From Sphingomonas vulcanisoli (lineage in GTDB: Bacteria > Pseudomonadota > Alphaproteobacteria > Sphingomonadales > Sphingomonadaceae): a stretch of DNA of 64,000 nucleotides. Below the pieces are notes generated by a model, which did no database searches, was not told the DNA's origin, and saw nothing but the letters and a program-made list of their open reading frames with translations. The DNA lies in NCBI RefSeq assembly GCF_011761305.1, contig NZ_JAAOZC010000005.1:62001-126000 (forward strand), given 5' to 3'. This document shows positions 56,478 through 64,000 of this stretch, piece after piece. The position numbers and the translations under genes were made by a program. How positions within the stretch are numbered: position 1 is the first letter of the stretch; every line of letters starts with the position of its first letter.

Positions 56478-57947
56478 ATGCTGACCACCAATCCCTTCGA
56501 AGACGAATATGGCGACAAACTCCGCGAGGAGTGCGGTGTGTTCGGGGTGTTCAACGCCGAATCGGCGGCGGCGATCGTCGCGCTCGGGCTGCACGCGCTC
56601 CAGCATCGCGGGCAGGAGGCGGCGGGCGTCACCAGCTGGGACGGCGCTGCTTTCCATACCCACCGCGCGATGGGTCACGTCGCGGGCAATTTCGATCGCG
56701 ACGACATCATCCGCGCGCTGCCCGGCCGGGTCGCCTGCGGCCATGTCCGCTATTCGACCACCGGCGAGACCGCGCTCCGCAACGTCCAGCCCCTGTTCGC
56801 CGAGCTGCAGAGCGGCGGTTTTGCCGTCGCCCACAATGGCAATCTTTCCAACGCGGTGAAGCTGCGCCGCGATCTGGTGCGGCGCGGATCGATCTTCCAA
56901 TCGACCAGCGACACCGAGACGATCATCCACCTCGTCGCCACCTCACAATATCGCACTTTGATCGATCGCTTCATCGATGCGCTGCGCCAGATCGAGGGTG
57001 CGTATTCGCTGATCTGCATGACGCCCGAGGGCATGATCGCCTGCCGCGATCCGCTCGGCATCCGGCCACTGGTGATGGGCAAGCTCGGCGATGCGACGAT
57101 CTTCGCCAGCGAGACGGTGGCGCTCGACGTCTGCGGCGCGGAGTTCGTGCGCGAGGTCGAGCCCGGCGAACTCATCACCGTCTCCGAAAGCGGCATCCGA
57201 TCGGTCCGCCCGTTCGGCGAGGTCCGCGCGCGGCCCTGCGTGTTCGAACATGTCTATTTCTCGCGCCCCGATTCGGTTTCGGACGGGCGTTCGGTCTACG
57301 ACGTCCGCAAGGCGATCGGCGCCGAGCTGGCGCGTGAGCGGCCGGTGGAGGTCGATATGGTCATCCCCGTCCCCGATTCGGGCGTGCCGGCGGCGATCGG
57401 CTATGCGCAGGCGAGCGGCATCCCGTTCGAACTCGGCATCATCCGCAGCCATTATGTCGGCCGCACCTTCATCCAGCCCGCCGACAATATCCGCCATCTC
57501 GGCGTCAAGCTTAAGCACAACGCCAACAGCGCGCTAATCCGGGGCAAGCGCATCGTGCTGATCGACGATTCGATCGTGCGCGGCACCACCAGCCTCAAGA
57601 TCGTGCAGATGATGCGCGATGCCGGCGCGACCGAGGTGCATATGCGCATCGCCTCGCCGCCGACGCGGCACAGCTGTTTCTATGGCGTCGACACGCCCGA
57701 GCGCGCCAAATTGCTCGCCGCGCGGATGACGGTCGAGGAGATGGCGGCCTATATCAACGCCGACAGCCTGGCTTTCGTCTCGGTCGACGGGCTGTATCGG
57801 GCTTTGGGTGAGCAAGGCCGTGACGCGCTCAAGCCCAGCCATTGCGACGCCTGCTTCACCGGCGATTATCCGACGCCGCTGACCGATCACGACGATATCG
57901 CCGTCCCCGACCAGTTCGCGCTGCTGGATGAGAGGGTGATGGCCTAG
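56478..57947 (+). CDS. purF: Amidophosphoribosyltransferase
   Basis: This 489-residue enzyme commits PRPP to purine synthesis. The glutaminase domain begins at Cys19 (REECGVFGVFN) after an 18-residue propeptide, with HRGQEAAG and HNGNLSNA following; the PRPP-binding block is VLIDDSIVRGTTSLKIV. FQSTSDTETIIHLVA and CDACFTGDYP are family features. ATG 56478 has GGGACGGA upstream. A family A repeat follows the stop. Confidence 0.97.
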   Translation: MLTTNPFEDEYGDKLREECGVFGVFNAESAAAIVALGLHALQHRGQEAAGVTSWDGAAFHTHRAMGHVAGNFDRDDIIRALPGRVACGHVRYSTTGETALRNVQPLFAELQSGGFAVAHNGNLSNAVKLRRDLVRRGSIFQSTSDTETIIHLVATSQYRTLIDRFIDALRQIEGAYSLICMTPEGMIACRDPLGIRPLVMGKLGDATIFASETVALDVCGAEFVREVEPGELITVSESGIRSVRPFGEVRARPCVFEHVYFSRPDSVSDGRSVYDVRKAIGAELARERPVEVDMVIPVPDSGVPAAIGYAQASGIPFELGIIRSHYVGRTFIQPADNIRHLGVKLKHNANSALIRGKRIVLIDDSIVRGTTSLKIVQMMRDAGATEVHMRIASPPTRHSCFYGVDTPERAKLLAARMTVEEMAAYINADSLAFVSVDGLYRALGEQGRDALKPSHCDACFTGDYPTPLTDHDDIAVPDQFALLDERVMA

Positions 57948-57950
57948 AAC

Positions 57951-58080
57951 TCCTCCCCGGAACGGGGAGGGGGACCGCCGCGAAGCGGTGGTGGAGGGGG
58001 CTTTCCACTAGGCGTAGCGCTGAATTGGGAGCCCCCTCCGTCAGGCCTCCCGGCCTGCCACCTCCCCGTGCCGGGGAGGA
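57951..58080. repeat. Palindromic element, family A
   Basis: TCCTCCCC...GGGGAGGA ends match those of the element inside scpA (25633-25750), with GGGGAGGGGGACC, GGTGGAGGGGG, CCCCTCCGTC and GCCACCTCCCC in the same order. It lies three bases after the purF stop and ends near the stop of the DUF4169 gene. Confidence 0.9.
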
Positions 58081-58081
58081 T

Positions 58082-58255
58082 CTAGTCCCGCTTTTTGCCA
58101 TCCAACTCCCGCGCTACTCGCGCCTTCTCTGCCTCGGCCAGCGTCCGCACCGCCTTGCTCCGCCCATGCAGCGCGCGCTTCTCCGCCGCTTCGGCTTCCT
58201 TCGCCGCCCGCGCCCTGGCCTTGCGCGCCATCCTGAGGTTGACGATCTCCGCCAT
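58082..58255 (-). CDS. DUF4169 mini-protein
   Basis: This 57-residue, highly charged helical protein matches the DUF4169 layout: MAEIVNLRMARKARARAAKEAEAAEKRALHGRSKA. The ATG at 58255 overlaps the stop of the upstream permease gene by one base (TGATG), which argues for co-translation. The function is unknown. Confidence 0.8.
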   Translation of the reverse strand: MAEIVNLRMARKARARAAKEAEAAEKRALHGRSKAVRTLAEAEKARVARELDGKKRD

Positions 58256-59769
58256 CAGCGCCCGATCGTCCTGGCCAGCCACGCCGCCGCCGTCTCGGGC
58301 GTTGCCTTATCCGTATCGCGATCGACCAGATAATTGGCCTGCCGCATCGTCTCCACCGGGATCGCGTCGATCAGCGGCTGCAGCGCCGCGCGCAGCTTCG
58401 CGTCCCCGGCATGCGCCGGCGACAGCAACAACACCGCATCATAATGCGGCAGCGCGCCTTTCGGATCGCCGAGCACGACGAGATGCTCCGCCGCGATCCG
58501 TCCGTCCGAAGAGAAAGCCGAGATCACGTCCGCCTGCCCGCTCGCCAGCGCGCGGTACATGAAGGTGGGGCTATAAGCGCGGCTGTCGCGGAAGCGCAGG
58601 CCATAAGTATCCCGCACCGCCTTCCATTCGGGCCGATCGAGGAATTCCAGGTCCGCGCCCAGCGCCAGCCTCGGCGCCCTGGCGGCGAGCTGATCGAGCG
58701 ATCCGATCCCGCTGCCCGCGCGCATCGCCAGCGCATAGGCATTCTCGAACCCCAGCGGCCCGAGCAGCGCGGTCTTCGGCCCCGCCGCCATCCATCTTGC
58801 GATCCCGTCGAGCATCGCCGCCCGCGAAGGCGTGTCACTGCGCCCCATCGCCCCGGTCCACAACGTTCCCGAATAATCGACATAGACATCGACATCGCCG
58901 CCCGCGAGCGCGCGGAACGCCACCGCCGATCCCAGCCCCTCCCGATAGCGGACCTGATAGCCCGCTTTCTCCAGCCGGGTGCCGATCAGCCGGGCGAGGA
59001 TGAACTGCTCCGAGAAATTCTTGGCGCCGACGGTGATGGTCGGGCGCGTCGAGGCCGTGCCGGTAGGCATCAGCGCCAACCCCAGCGCGACCGCCAATGG
59101 GATCAGCCCGGCCCCGATCGGCCCTTTGCGCCGCTTCGCGATCCCGCGCTCGATCAGCGCGAGCAGCCCATCCACCGCCAGCGCCAGCCCCGCCGCGCCG
59201 ACGCAGCCGGAGAGCACCAGCACCCAGCTTTCGGTCTGTAGCCCCGAAAAGATCGGGTTGCCGAGCGACGGATAGCCGACCGTGGTGGCGAGCGTCGCCG
59301 CGCCGATCGTCCACACCGCCGCGGTACGGATCCCCGCCATCGCCACCGGCGCGGCCAGCGGCAGTTCGACCAGCCGCAGCCGTTGGCCGGCGGTCATGCC
59401 GACACCGTCCGCCGCCTGCAGCACGCCCGCATCGATGCCGTTGAGGCCCGCGATCGTATTCCGCAGGATCGGCAGCAGGGCATAGAGCGAAAGAGCCAGT
59501 AATGCGGGCAGGAAGCCTAGCGCCGGGATGCCGCCGCCGACGAGTTTCGAGAGCCACAGCAGCAGCGGGTAGAAAAGCGCGAGGAGGGCGAGCCCGGGAA
59601 TCGTCTGGATCAGCCCGGCGAGCCCCAGCGCGACGGCGCGGAGGCGGGGGCGGCGCGCGGCGAGGATTGCCAGCGGCAGGCCGACGATGAGCGCCAACGC
59701 CATGGCCGCTGCGGAAAGCAGCAGGTGGCTGGCGATCAGCGGCGGCAATTGGGCGAGGGCGCTTATCAA
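58255..59769 (-). CDS. Glycine betaine/osmolyte ABC importer: permease fused to binding protein
   Basis: This 504-residue fusion has about 250 residues of permease (SLYALLPILRNTIAGLNGIDAGVLQAADGVGMTAGQRL is the ATPase-contact loop, then TIGAATLATTVG) followed by a ProX/OpuCC-like binding domain (TVGAKNFSEQFILARLIG; DVDVYVDYSGTLWTG). Such fusions import betaine, choline or carnitine under osmotic stress. The frame is open much further upstream, but the upstream residues are repeat-encoded. TTG 59769 has AGGGG six bases upstream, and that SD is the end of a family B element. The ATPase gene lies just upstream. Confidence 0.87.
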   Translation of the reverse strand: MISALAQLPPLIASHLLLSAAAMALALIVGLPLAILAARRPRLRAVALGLAGLIQTIPGLALLALFYPLLLWLSKLVGGGIPALGFLPALLALSLYALLPILRNTIAGLNGIDAGVLQAADGVGMTAGQRLRLVELPLAAPVAMAGIRTAAVWTIGAATLATTVGYPSLGNPIFSGLQTESWVLVLSGCVGAAGLALAVDGLLALIERGIAKRRKGPIGAGLIPLAVALGLALMPTGTASTRPTITVGAKNFSEQFILARLIGTRLEKAGYQVRYREGLGSAVAFRALAGGDVDVYVDYSGTLWTGAMGRSDTPSRAAMLDGIARWMAAGPKTALLGPLGFENAYALAMRAGSGIGSLDQLAARAPRLALGADLEFLDRPEWKAVRDTYGLRFRDSRAYSPTFMYRALASGQADVISAFSSDGRIAAEHLVVLGDPKGALPHYDAVLLLSPAHAGDAKLRAALQPLIDAIPVETMRQANYLVDRDTDKATPETAAAWLARTIGR

Positions 59770-59773
59770 GATG

Positions 59774-59898
59774 AGCCCCTCCCCTTCAGGGGAGGGGACG
59801 GGGGTGGGGTAGCGGCGACGGGGGCTCGATGCCCCCGACGGCGCTTTTGGGGCGATCGGACTCCCCCACCCCAACCCCTCCCCTGAAGGGGAGGGGCT
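59774..59898. repeat. Inverted-repeat element, family B
   Basis: AGCCCCTCCCCTTCAGGGGAGG begins and CCCCTCCCCTGAAGGGGAGGGGCT ends the element, so both ends are hairpins and also inverted to each other. It separates the ATPase and permease genes, and the permease side gives the SD. A half-copy ends glpX and a nested copy ends rsmI. Confidence 0.88.
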
Positions 59899-59920
59899 AA
59901 AAAAGAGGATCGGCGCGCCC

Positions 59921-60673
59921 TCACCCCCCCAGCGCCTTGAGCCGCTCGGCCTGGTCCCTCGGCACCGCGACCAGCGCCGCCGCTTCCGCGCCCGCCTTGC
60001 CCGCCAGCATCTCGGCAGGCGTGGCATCGCCCACGATCCGCCCCTTCGCCATCACCAGCACGCGATCGGCGAGCAGCAGCGCCTCGGCCATGTCGTGCGT
60101 CACGAGGATCGTTGTCAGCCCCTCGCTCGCATGCAAAGCGCGCACCGTGCGCCCGAGCTGATCGCGCGTCACCGGATCGAGCGCGCCGAACGGCTCGTCC
60201 ATCAGCAGCAGCTTGCCGCCGCCGGCCAGCGCGCGGGCGATGCCGACGCGCTGCTGCTGCCCGCCAGAGAGTTCGGCGGGCATCCGGCGCGCATGATCCT
60301 CGGGCAACCCAACCTGCCGCAGCCGCGCCGCGACATCGACGCTCTCACCACAGAGCCGCGGCCCTATCGCGATATTCTCCGCGACCGACATATGCGGGAA
60401 CAGGCCGATGTTCTGGAAGACATAGCCGGTCTCGCGCCGCAGCTTGATCGGATCGAGCCCCGCAACGTCCCGGCCATCGCGCAGCACGCGGCCATCGTCG
60501 GGCGCGTCGAGCCGGTTGGCCATCCGCAGCAGGCTCGATTTGCCCGACCCCGAAGTCCCCACCAAGGCGACGAACCTGCCTGCCGCGATTGCCACACTAA
60601 CCCCATCCACCGCCGTCACCGTGCCATGGCGGCGGACGACGGCTTCGAACGCGAGCGCGGGTTCAGCCGACAA
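59921..60673 (-). CDS. Glycine betaine/osmolyte ABC importer ATP-binding protein
   Basis: This 250-residue OpuCA/ProV-type ATPase has Walker [11 protein letters not shown]-loop [12 protein letters not shown], signature LSGGQQQR, Walker [13 protein letters not shown] and [12 protein letters not shown]. It lacks the CBS domains of some ProV proteins. The likely start is TTG 60673, just inside the end of phhB (11-base overlap), without a strong SD; the frame is open to 60730. It powers the downstream permease-binding fusion. Confidence 0.87.
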   Translation of the reverse strand: MSAEPALAFEAVVRRHGTVTAVDGVSVAIAAGRFVALVGTSGSGKSSLLRMANRLDAPDDGRVLRDGRDVAGLDPIKLRRETGYVFQNIGLFPHMSVAENIAIGPRLCGESVDVAARLRQVGLPEDHARRMPAELSGGQQQRVGIARALAGGGKLLLMDEPFGALDPVTRDQLGRTVRALHASEGLTTILVTHDMAEALLLADRVLVMAKGRIVGDATPAEMLAGKAGAEAAALVAVPRDQAERLKALGG

Positions 60674-60980
60674 TCGAATCGATCGCCTGCGCCAGCGCCA
60701 CATCGCGCTGGGAAAGACCGTCGGCATCATGCGTGGTCAGCGTGATATCGACGCGGTTCCAGACATTGGACCATTCGGGATGATGATCCGCCTTCTCGGC
60801 GAGGATTGCGATCCGCGTCATGAAAGCGAAGGCGGCGGCGAAATCGAGGAAGGTCAAGCGGCGGTGGATCGCGTCACGGCCGGGATCATAGCGCCATTCG
60901 GGCAGGCCGCTGAGCGCTTCGGCGCGTTCGGCTTCGTCGAGACGTCGGATGGTCAAGGGCTGCTCCCGCTGGCGCGGCAT
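60663..60980 (-). CDS. phhB: Pterin-4a-carbinolamine dehydratase
   Basis: This 105-residue dehydratase recycles the pterin cofactor of aromatic hydroxylases. [29 protein letters not shown] and [35 protein letters not shown] are the family sequence, with HHPEW in the active site. ATG 60980 has AAGGTGG upstream; a TTG at 60956 with GGGAG is a rival start. It is divergent from ccmA (27 bases) and leads into the ATPase gene. Confidence 0.92.
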   Translation of the reverse strand: MPRQREQPLTIRRLDEAERAEALSGLPEWRYDPGRDAIHRRLTFLDFAAAFAFMTRIAILAEKADHHPEWSNVWNRVDITLTTHDADGLSQRDVALAQAIDSIVG

Positions 60981-61007
60981 CGCGCCACCTTCTATGTCGC
61001 AGGGAAG

Positions 61008-61688
61008 ATGGGGGAAGGTCAAACCGCGCTGATCCTGGAGGACGTCGCCTGCCTGCGCGGGGACCGGCTGCTGTTCGAAGGGCTCGGCCTGCGGCTGGGA
61101 CCAGGCGAGGCCGCGCTGGTGACGGGGCCGAACGGCGTCGGCAAATCGAGCTTGCTGCGGGTGATCGCAGGGTTGCTGGCGCCCGCGGCGGGCCGGGTGA
61201 CAGTGGAGGGCAAGGTTGCGTTGGCGGCGGAGCAGGCGGCGCTGGATGAAGGGCGGACGCTGGAGGCAGCGCTGGGATTCTGGGCTGGAATTGATGGCGT
61301 TGATCACCCTCACCCTTCCCAATCGTCTTCGCCGATCGGGCCCCTTCCCTCTCCCTCGAGGGAGAGGGAGGGAGGCGCGCAGCGCCGGGAGGGTGAGGGT
61401 GATCCCAGCTATCTCAATTCCGCCATGACCGCGATGGGCATCGCCCACCTTGCCCAAATCCCCGTGCGGATGCTCTCCACCGGCCAGCGCAAGCGCGCCG
61501 TGCTGGCGCGGACGATCTCCAGTGGGGCGGTGGTGTGGCTGCTCGACGAGCCCGGCAACGGGCTGGACGATGTAGCCCTCGAAGCCTTGGGCGCGGCGAT
61601 AGAGGCGCACCGCACCAACGGCGGCATCGTCGTCGCGGCGAGCCATCAGCCGCTGCCCTTCGAACCGACCACCCGGATCGCGCTATGA
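61008..61688 (+). CDS. ccmA: Haem exporter ATP-binding protein CcmA, with in-frame repeat insertion
   Basis: This 226-residue ATPase of the CcmABCD haem-chaperone system has Walker [11 protein letters not shown], signature [13 protein letters not shown], Walker [13 protein letters not shown] and the switch His in VAASHQ. Residues 99 to about 133 ([17 protein letters not shown] and on) are encoded by a palindromic element and separate GFWAGIDGV from [14 protein letters not shown]. Without them the protein would be close to the normal size of about 190-200. The insertion lies between the ATP-binding and signature regions, in or near the helical domain. ATG 61008 has AGGGAAG upstream. Confidence 0.93.
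   Translation: MGEGQTALILEDVACLRGDRLLFEGLGLRLGPGEAALVTGPNGVGKSSLLRVIAGLLAPAAGRVTVEGKVALAAEQAALDEGRTLEAALGFWAGIDGVDHPHPSQSSSPIGPLPSPSREREGGAQRREGEGDPSYLNSAMTAMGIAHLAQIPVRMLSTGQRKRAVLARTISSGAVVWLLDEPGNGLDDVALEALGAAIEAHRTNGGIVVAASHQPLPFEPTTRIAL
61302..61404. repeat. Palindromic element, family D, translated inside ccmA
   Basis: Perfect 15-bp inverted ends GATCACCCTCACCCT (61302-61316) and AGGGTGAGGGTGATC (61390-61404) enclose a 24-bp perfect palindrome centred on TCGA (61346-61369). The ccmA frame passes through without a stop. Confidence 0.92.
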
Positions 61689-62326
61689 GAGCCGTCCTCG
61701 CCATCATCCGCCGCGATCTGGTCCTGACGTTCGGATCAGGCGGCGGCTGGCTGCCGATCCTCTTCTATCTGCTGATCGCCATCCTCATGCCGTTCGCGAT
61801 CGGGCCGGACCAGCAATTGCTTGGGCGGGTCGGCGGCGGGATCGCCTGGGCGGCGGCTTTGCTCGCGGCTTTGCTGCCGATCGAGCGGCTGATTGCGCCC
61901 GACCTTTCCAGCGGGGTGATCGATCAGCTGACGGTGCGCGGCATCTCGCGGGAAGGCATCGGCGCCGCCAAGCTGATTGCGCATTGGCTGGCGTTCGGGC
62001 CGCCGCTGATGCTGGCCACCCTCCCCGCCGCCGCCCTGCTCGGCATTACGCCCGCGATATTGGCGCGGCTCGAACTCGGTCTGCTGATCGGCACCCCCGG
62101 CCTCGCGGCGCTGGCGCTGGCGACCGCCGCGCTGACCGCCGGCTTGCGCGGCGCGGGCGCGCTCGCCGGGCTGATGATGCTGCCGCTGGCGATCCCGTTG
62201 CTGATCTTCGGCGCAGGCGCGCTGGCGCAGGGGGCGGGAGCTCTCAAATTGCTGGCGGCGGCGTCCTTGCTGCTGGTGGCCGGGACGCCGTTCGTCGTGG
62301 GGGGGGCGCTGCGCTTTCGGGATTAA
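61685..62326 (+). CDS. ccmB: Haem exporter membrane protein CcmB
   Basis: This 213-residue polytopic protein has about six hydrophobic segments. FGSGGGWLPILFYLLIAILMPFAIGPD is the usual N-terminus, with ERLIAPDLSSGVIDQL following. It forms the membrane channel for CcmA in cytochrome c maturation. The ATG overlaps the ccmA stop by four bases. No ccmC follows; a repeat and a convergent gene come next. Confidence 0.92.
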   Translation: MRAVLAIIRRDLVLTFGSGGGWLPILFYLLIAILMPFAIGPDQQLLGRVGGGIAWAAALLAALLPIERLIAPDLSSGVIDQLTVRGISREGIGAAKLIAHWLAFGPPLMLATLPAAALLGITPAILARLELGLLIGTPGLAALALATAALTAGLRGAGALAGLMMLPLAIPLLIFGAGALAQGAGALKLLAAASLLLVAGTPFVVGGALRFRD

Positions 62327-62334
62327 CCTCTACC

Positions 62335-62411
62335 GTGCTCCGGCGAAGGCCGGAGCGTTGGAGGCTTGCGCCGCATATCCATCTCCAGCGCTCCGGCCTT
62401 CGCCGGAGCAC
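62335..62411. repeat. Inverted-repeat element, family G
   Basis: GTGCTCCGGCGAAGGCCGGAG and CTCCGGCCTTCGCCGGAGCAC are inverted arms. The sequence CCAGCGCTCCGGCC is shared with the copy at 41334-41409. It lies between the convergent ends of ccmB and the rRNA methyltransferase. Confidence 0.88.
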
Positions 62412-62416
62412 GGGCT

Positions 62417-63283
62417 TCAGTCGCGCACCCATCTCGCAAAGATCGCCGTCGGCAGCAGCAGCCCGCGCGCCTCTTCGCGTACCGCCATCTCGCCGACCTC
62501 GACGCGCCCACCGAGATCGCCCAGCGCCTGTTCCAGCAGCGCCCCGATCGCCAGCGCCGACATGCGCACCGCATAGACCGTCAGCACCAGATATTTGGAT
62601 CGCTCGTCGAGCAGCCGCCGACAATGCTGGATCAAGCCGGCGAGATGCTCCTCCAGCCGCCAGACCTCGCCGTCGGGGCCGCGCCCGAATTTGGGCGGAT
62701 CGAGCAATATGCCGTCATAGCGCCGCTCGCGCCGCACCTCGCGCGCCGCGAACTTCACCGCATCGTCCACCATCCAGCGGATCGGGCGATCGGACATGTC
62801 GGAGAGGAAGGCGTTGTTCTTGCCCTGCTCGACCGATTTCTTGCTGGCATCGACATGCGTGACCTTGGCCCCCTTGCCCGCCAGCGCGAGGCTGCCGACG
62901 CCGGTGTAACCGAACAGGTTGAGCACCTCATCGTCCTCCCCCGTGCGATCGCGCATCCACGCCCATTGCGGCGCCATGTCGGGAAAAAAGGCGAGGTGGC
63001 GGAAGGGGGTGTTCTGCGCGGTGAAGCGCAGCTCCTCCCAGCGGACATGCCACCCGCCGCGCGAGACATCGCGGGAGAGCTGCCAGCGGCCGCCGCCATC
63101 CTCGTCCGAAGCCGGGATGAAATCGCCATCGGCTTCCCAGGAGAGCGACGCGGGCGCCCACATCGCCTGTGGCTCGGGCCGAATGAAGCGGAAGCGGCCG
63201 AAGCGTTCGAGCTTTCGCCCGTGACCGGAATCGATCAGGCCGTAATCGTCCCATGGTTCGGTGACGAGGGTGAGCAGGCTCAT
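62417..63283 (-). CDS. Class I SAM-dependent rRNA methyltransferase (RlmI/RlmK-like)
   Basis: This 288-residue methyltransferase has the SAM motif VLNLFGYTGVGSLALAGKGAKVTHVDASKKSV and the catalytic LLDPPKFGRG typical of the RlmI/RlmK-type C5-cytosine or related rRNA methylases, but it lacks the N-terminal PUA domain of RlmI. An N-terminal region with WEADGDFIPASDEDGGG precedes. ATG 63283 has GGAG five bases upstream, formed by the end of a repeat element. Confidence 0.85.
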   Translation of the reverse strand: MSLLTLVTEPWDDYGLIDSGHGRKLERFGRFRFIRPEPQAMWAPASLSWEADGDFIPASDEDGGGRWQLSRDVSRGGWHVRWEELRFTAQNTPFRHLAFFPDMAPQWAWMRDRTGEDDEVLNLFGYTGVGSLALAGKGAKVTHVDASKKSVEQGKNNAFLSDMSDRPIRWMVDDAVKFAAREVRRERRYDGILLDPPKFGRGPDGEVWRLEEHLAGLIQHCRRLLDERSKYLVLTVYAVRMSALAIGALLEQALGDLGGRVEVGEMAVREEARGLLLPTAIFARWVRD

Positions 63284-63437
63284 CCCCTCTCCCCCCGGGG
63301 GAGAGGGAGGGGCCCATCGCGCAGCGATGGGAGGGTGAGGGTGGGTGAGACAGAAAACGCTGGCGAGTGGTGATCTCGACTCACCCTCTCCCGACCGTCG
63401 CTACGCGACGGCCACCCTCTCCCCCGAGGGGAGAGGG
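63284..63437. repeat. Inverted-repeat element, family C
   Basis: Ends CCCTCTCCCC (63285-63294) and GGGGAGAGGG (63428-63437) are perfect inverted repeats, identical to those at hemW. Internal hairpins CCCATCGCGCAGCGATGGG and CCGTCGCTACGCGACGG are present. It fills the gap between the M16 peptidase stop and the methyltransferase start. Confidence 0.88.
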
Positions 63438-63440
63438 TTT

Positions 63441-64000
63441 TCACGCCGCCGCCTTCATCTTGCCGCCCACGGTGGCGAGGGCCTCGCCCGATGCCAGCGC
63501 CTTCGCTCCGGCGGCACGCGCCTGCGCCACCGTCACCGCATCCAGCTCTGCCACCAGCTCGGCAGACACCAGCACCCGCCCATGGACCTGCAGCATCCGC
63601 GCGAGATGATCGGCGCGGGTGGCGACCGATTCGAGGCCCATCAGCAGCCCCGCCTTGGCCTGCGCCCGGGCGCGATCGAGTTCGGCCTGATCGAGCGTGT
63701 CGGCGGTGCGCGCCAGCACGTCGCGGATCAGCTTGAGCGCGGCGCCGCCATCGGTGCGCGCGGCCGCGCAATAGACGCCGAACAGCCCGGTCTCGGCGAA
63801 GGGCTGCGCCCATGAATAGATCGAATAAGCCAGGCCGCGTTCCTCGCGCAGCTCCTGGAACAGCCGCGAGGACATGCCCCCGCCCGCCGCCGACGAGAAC
63901 AGCGACAAAGCATGGACGTCCGGATCACTGTGGCCCAGCCCCTCAAACGCCAGCGCGAGATGCAGCTGGTCGAAGCGGCGCAGATCATGGTGCGCGCCCG
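63441..64000 (-). CDS. M16 family (insulinase-like) peptidase, C-terminal part
   Basis: The visible 186 residues are the C-terminal (non-catalytic) half of an M16 zinc peptidase: LHLALAFEGLGHSDPDVHALSLFSSAAGGGMSSRLFQELREERGLAYSIYSW is the R-Y substrate pocket region. The HxxEH catalytic N-terminus is beyond the window. Such proteins are homologous to mitochondrial processing peptidase subunits. The frame is open to the window edge, so the gene is partial. Confidence 0.9.
   Translation of the reverse strand, partial: GAHHDLRRFDQLHLALAFEGLGHSDPDVHALSLFSSAAGGGMSSRLFQELREERGLAYSIYSWAQPFAETGLFGVYCAAARTDGGAALKLIRDVLARTADTLDQAELDRARAQAKAGLLMGLESVATRADHLARMLQVHGRVLVSAELVAELDAVTVAQARAAGAKALASGEALATVGGKMKAAA

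Overview
The window is a dense, GC-rich chromosomal segment from an alphaproteobacterium, most likely a sphingomonad (Sphingomonas or a close relative). That placement is inference. It rests on codon habits, a KpsS-type capsule gene, a propionate regulator fused to a degenerate ImmA-like domain, DUF3309 and DUF4169 mini-proteins, large TonB receptors and an RpoH promoter of the alphaproteobacterial type. Nearly all genes are ordinary chromosomal ones; no phage, transposase, integrase or CRISPR array was seen.

Layout. 1-5.0 kb: a truncated phosphoesterase, a sulfatase-fold membrane enzyme, an SDR and KpsS (surface polysaccharide), then ManA. 5.1-8.0 kb: small conserved or unknown proteins. 8.1-9.9 kb: an exported GH13 alpha-glucosidase. 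10.0-15.0 kb: a cobalamin riboswitch driving btuB-btuF-btuC-btuD. 15.4-16.9 kb: a DNA methyltransferase fused to a nuclease-like domain. 17.1-19.5 kb: a TonB receptor. 19.5-28.5 kb: the propionyl-CoA to succinyl-CoA pathway with its regulator (regulator, pccB, epimerase, enoyl-CoA hydratase, B12-dependent mutase, pccA). 28.6 kb: tRNA-Arg(ACG). 29.3-33.5 kb: surface-glycan genes and a GH130 phosphorylase. 33.6-39.2 kb: pseudoazurin, hisC-tyrA, hom, glpX. 39.2-41.3 kb: a nucleotidyltransferase plus glycerophosphotransferase-like pair and a 27-residue ORF with its own promoter and terminator. 41.4-47.9 kb: dnaJ, dnaK, a PCuAC protein, a glycosyltransferase, grpE, hrcA. 48-55.5 kb: acyltransferase, rph, rdgB, hemW, an LppC-like lipoprotein, rsmI, yraN, gshB. 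55.6-64 kb: a small AT-rich patch, hisI, purF, DUF4169, an osmolyte ABC importer, phhB, ccmA-ccmB, an rRNA methyltransferase and a partial M16 peptidase.

How the genes fit together. The B12 importer and the B12-dependent methylmalonyl-CoA mutase lie about 10 kb apart, so vitamin uptake and propionate use are probably physiologically linked. ManA, GH130, KpsS, the O-antigen-ligase-like protein, two acyltransferases and two glycosyl or phospho-transferases point to an elaborate cell surface.

The most unusual feature is a set of dispersed inverted-repeat elements, at least 14 copies in several families, 60-170 bp long. Two copies are translated in frame inside core enzymes (methylmalonyl-CoA mutase and CcmA). 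One builds a C-terminal tail on RsmI and one sits at the start of hemW. In seven places the end of an element supplies the apparent Shine-Dalgarno sequence of the next gene (scpA, hom, hemW, yraN, gshB, the osmolyte permease, the rRNA methyltransferase). The elements appear to act as mobile or recycled protein linkers, ribosome-binding sites and, in one case, a terminator.
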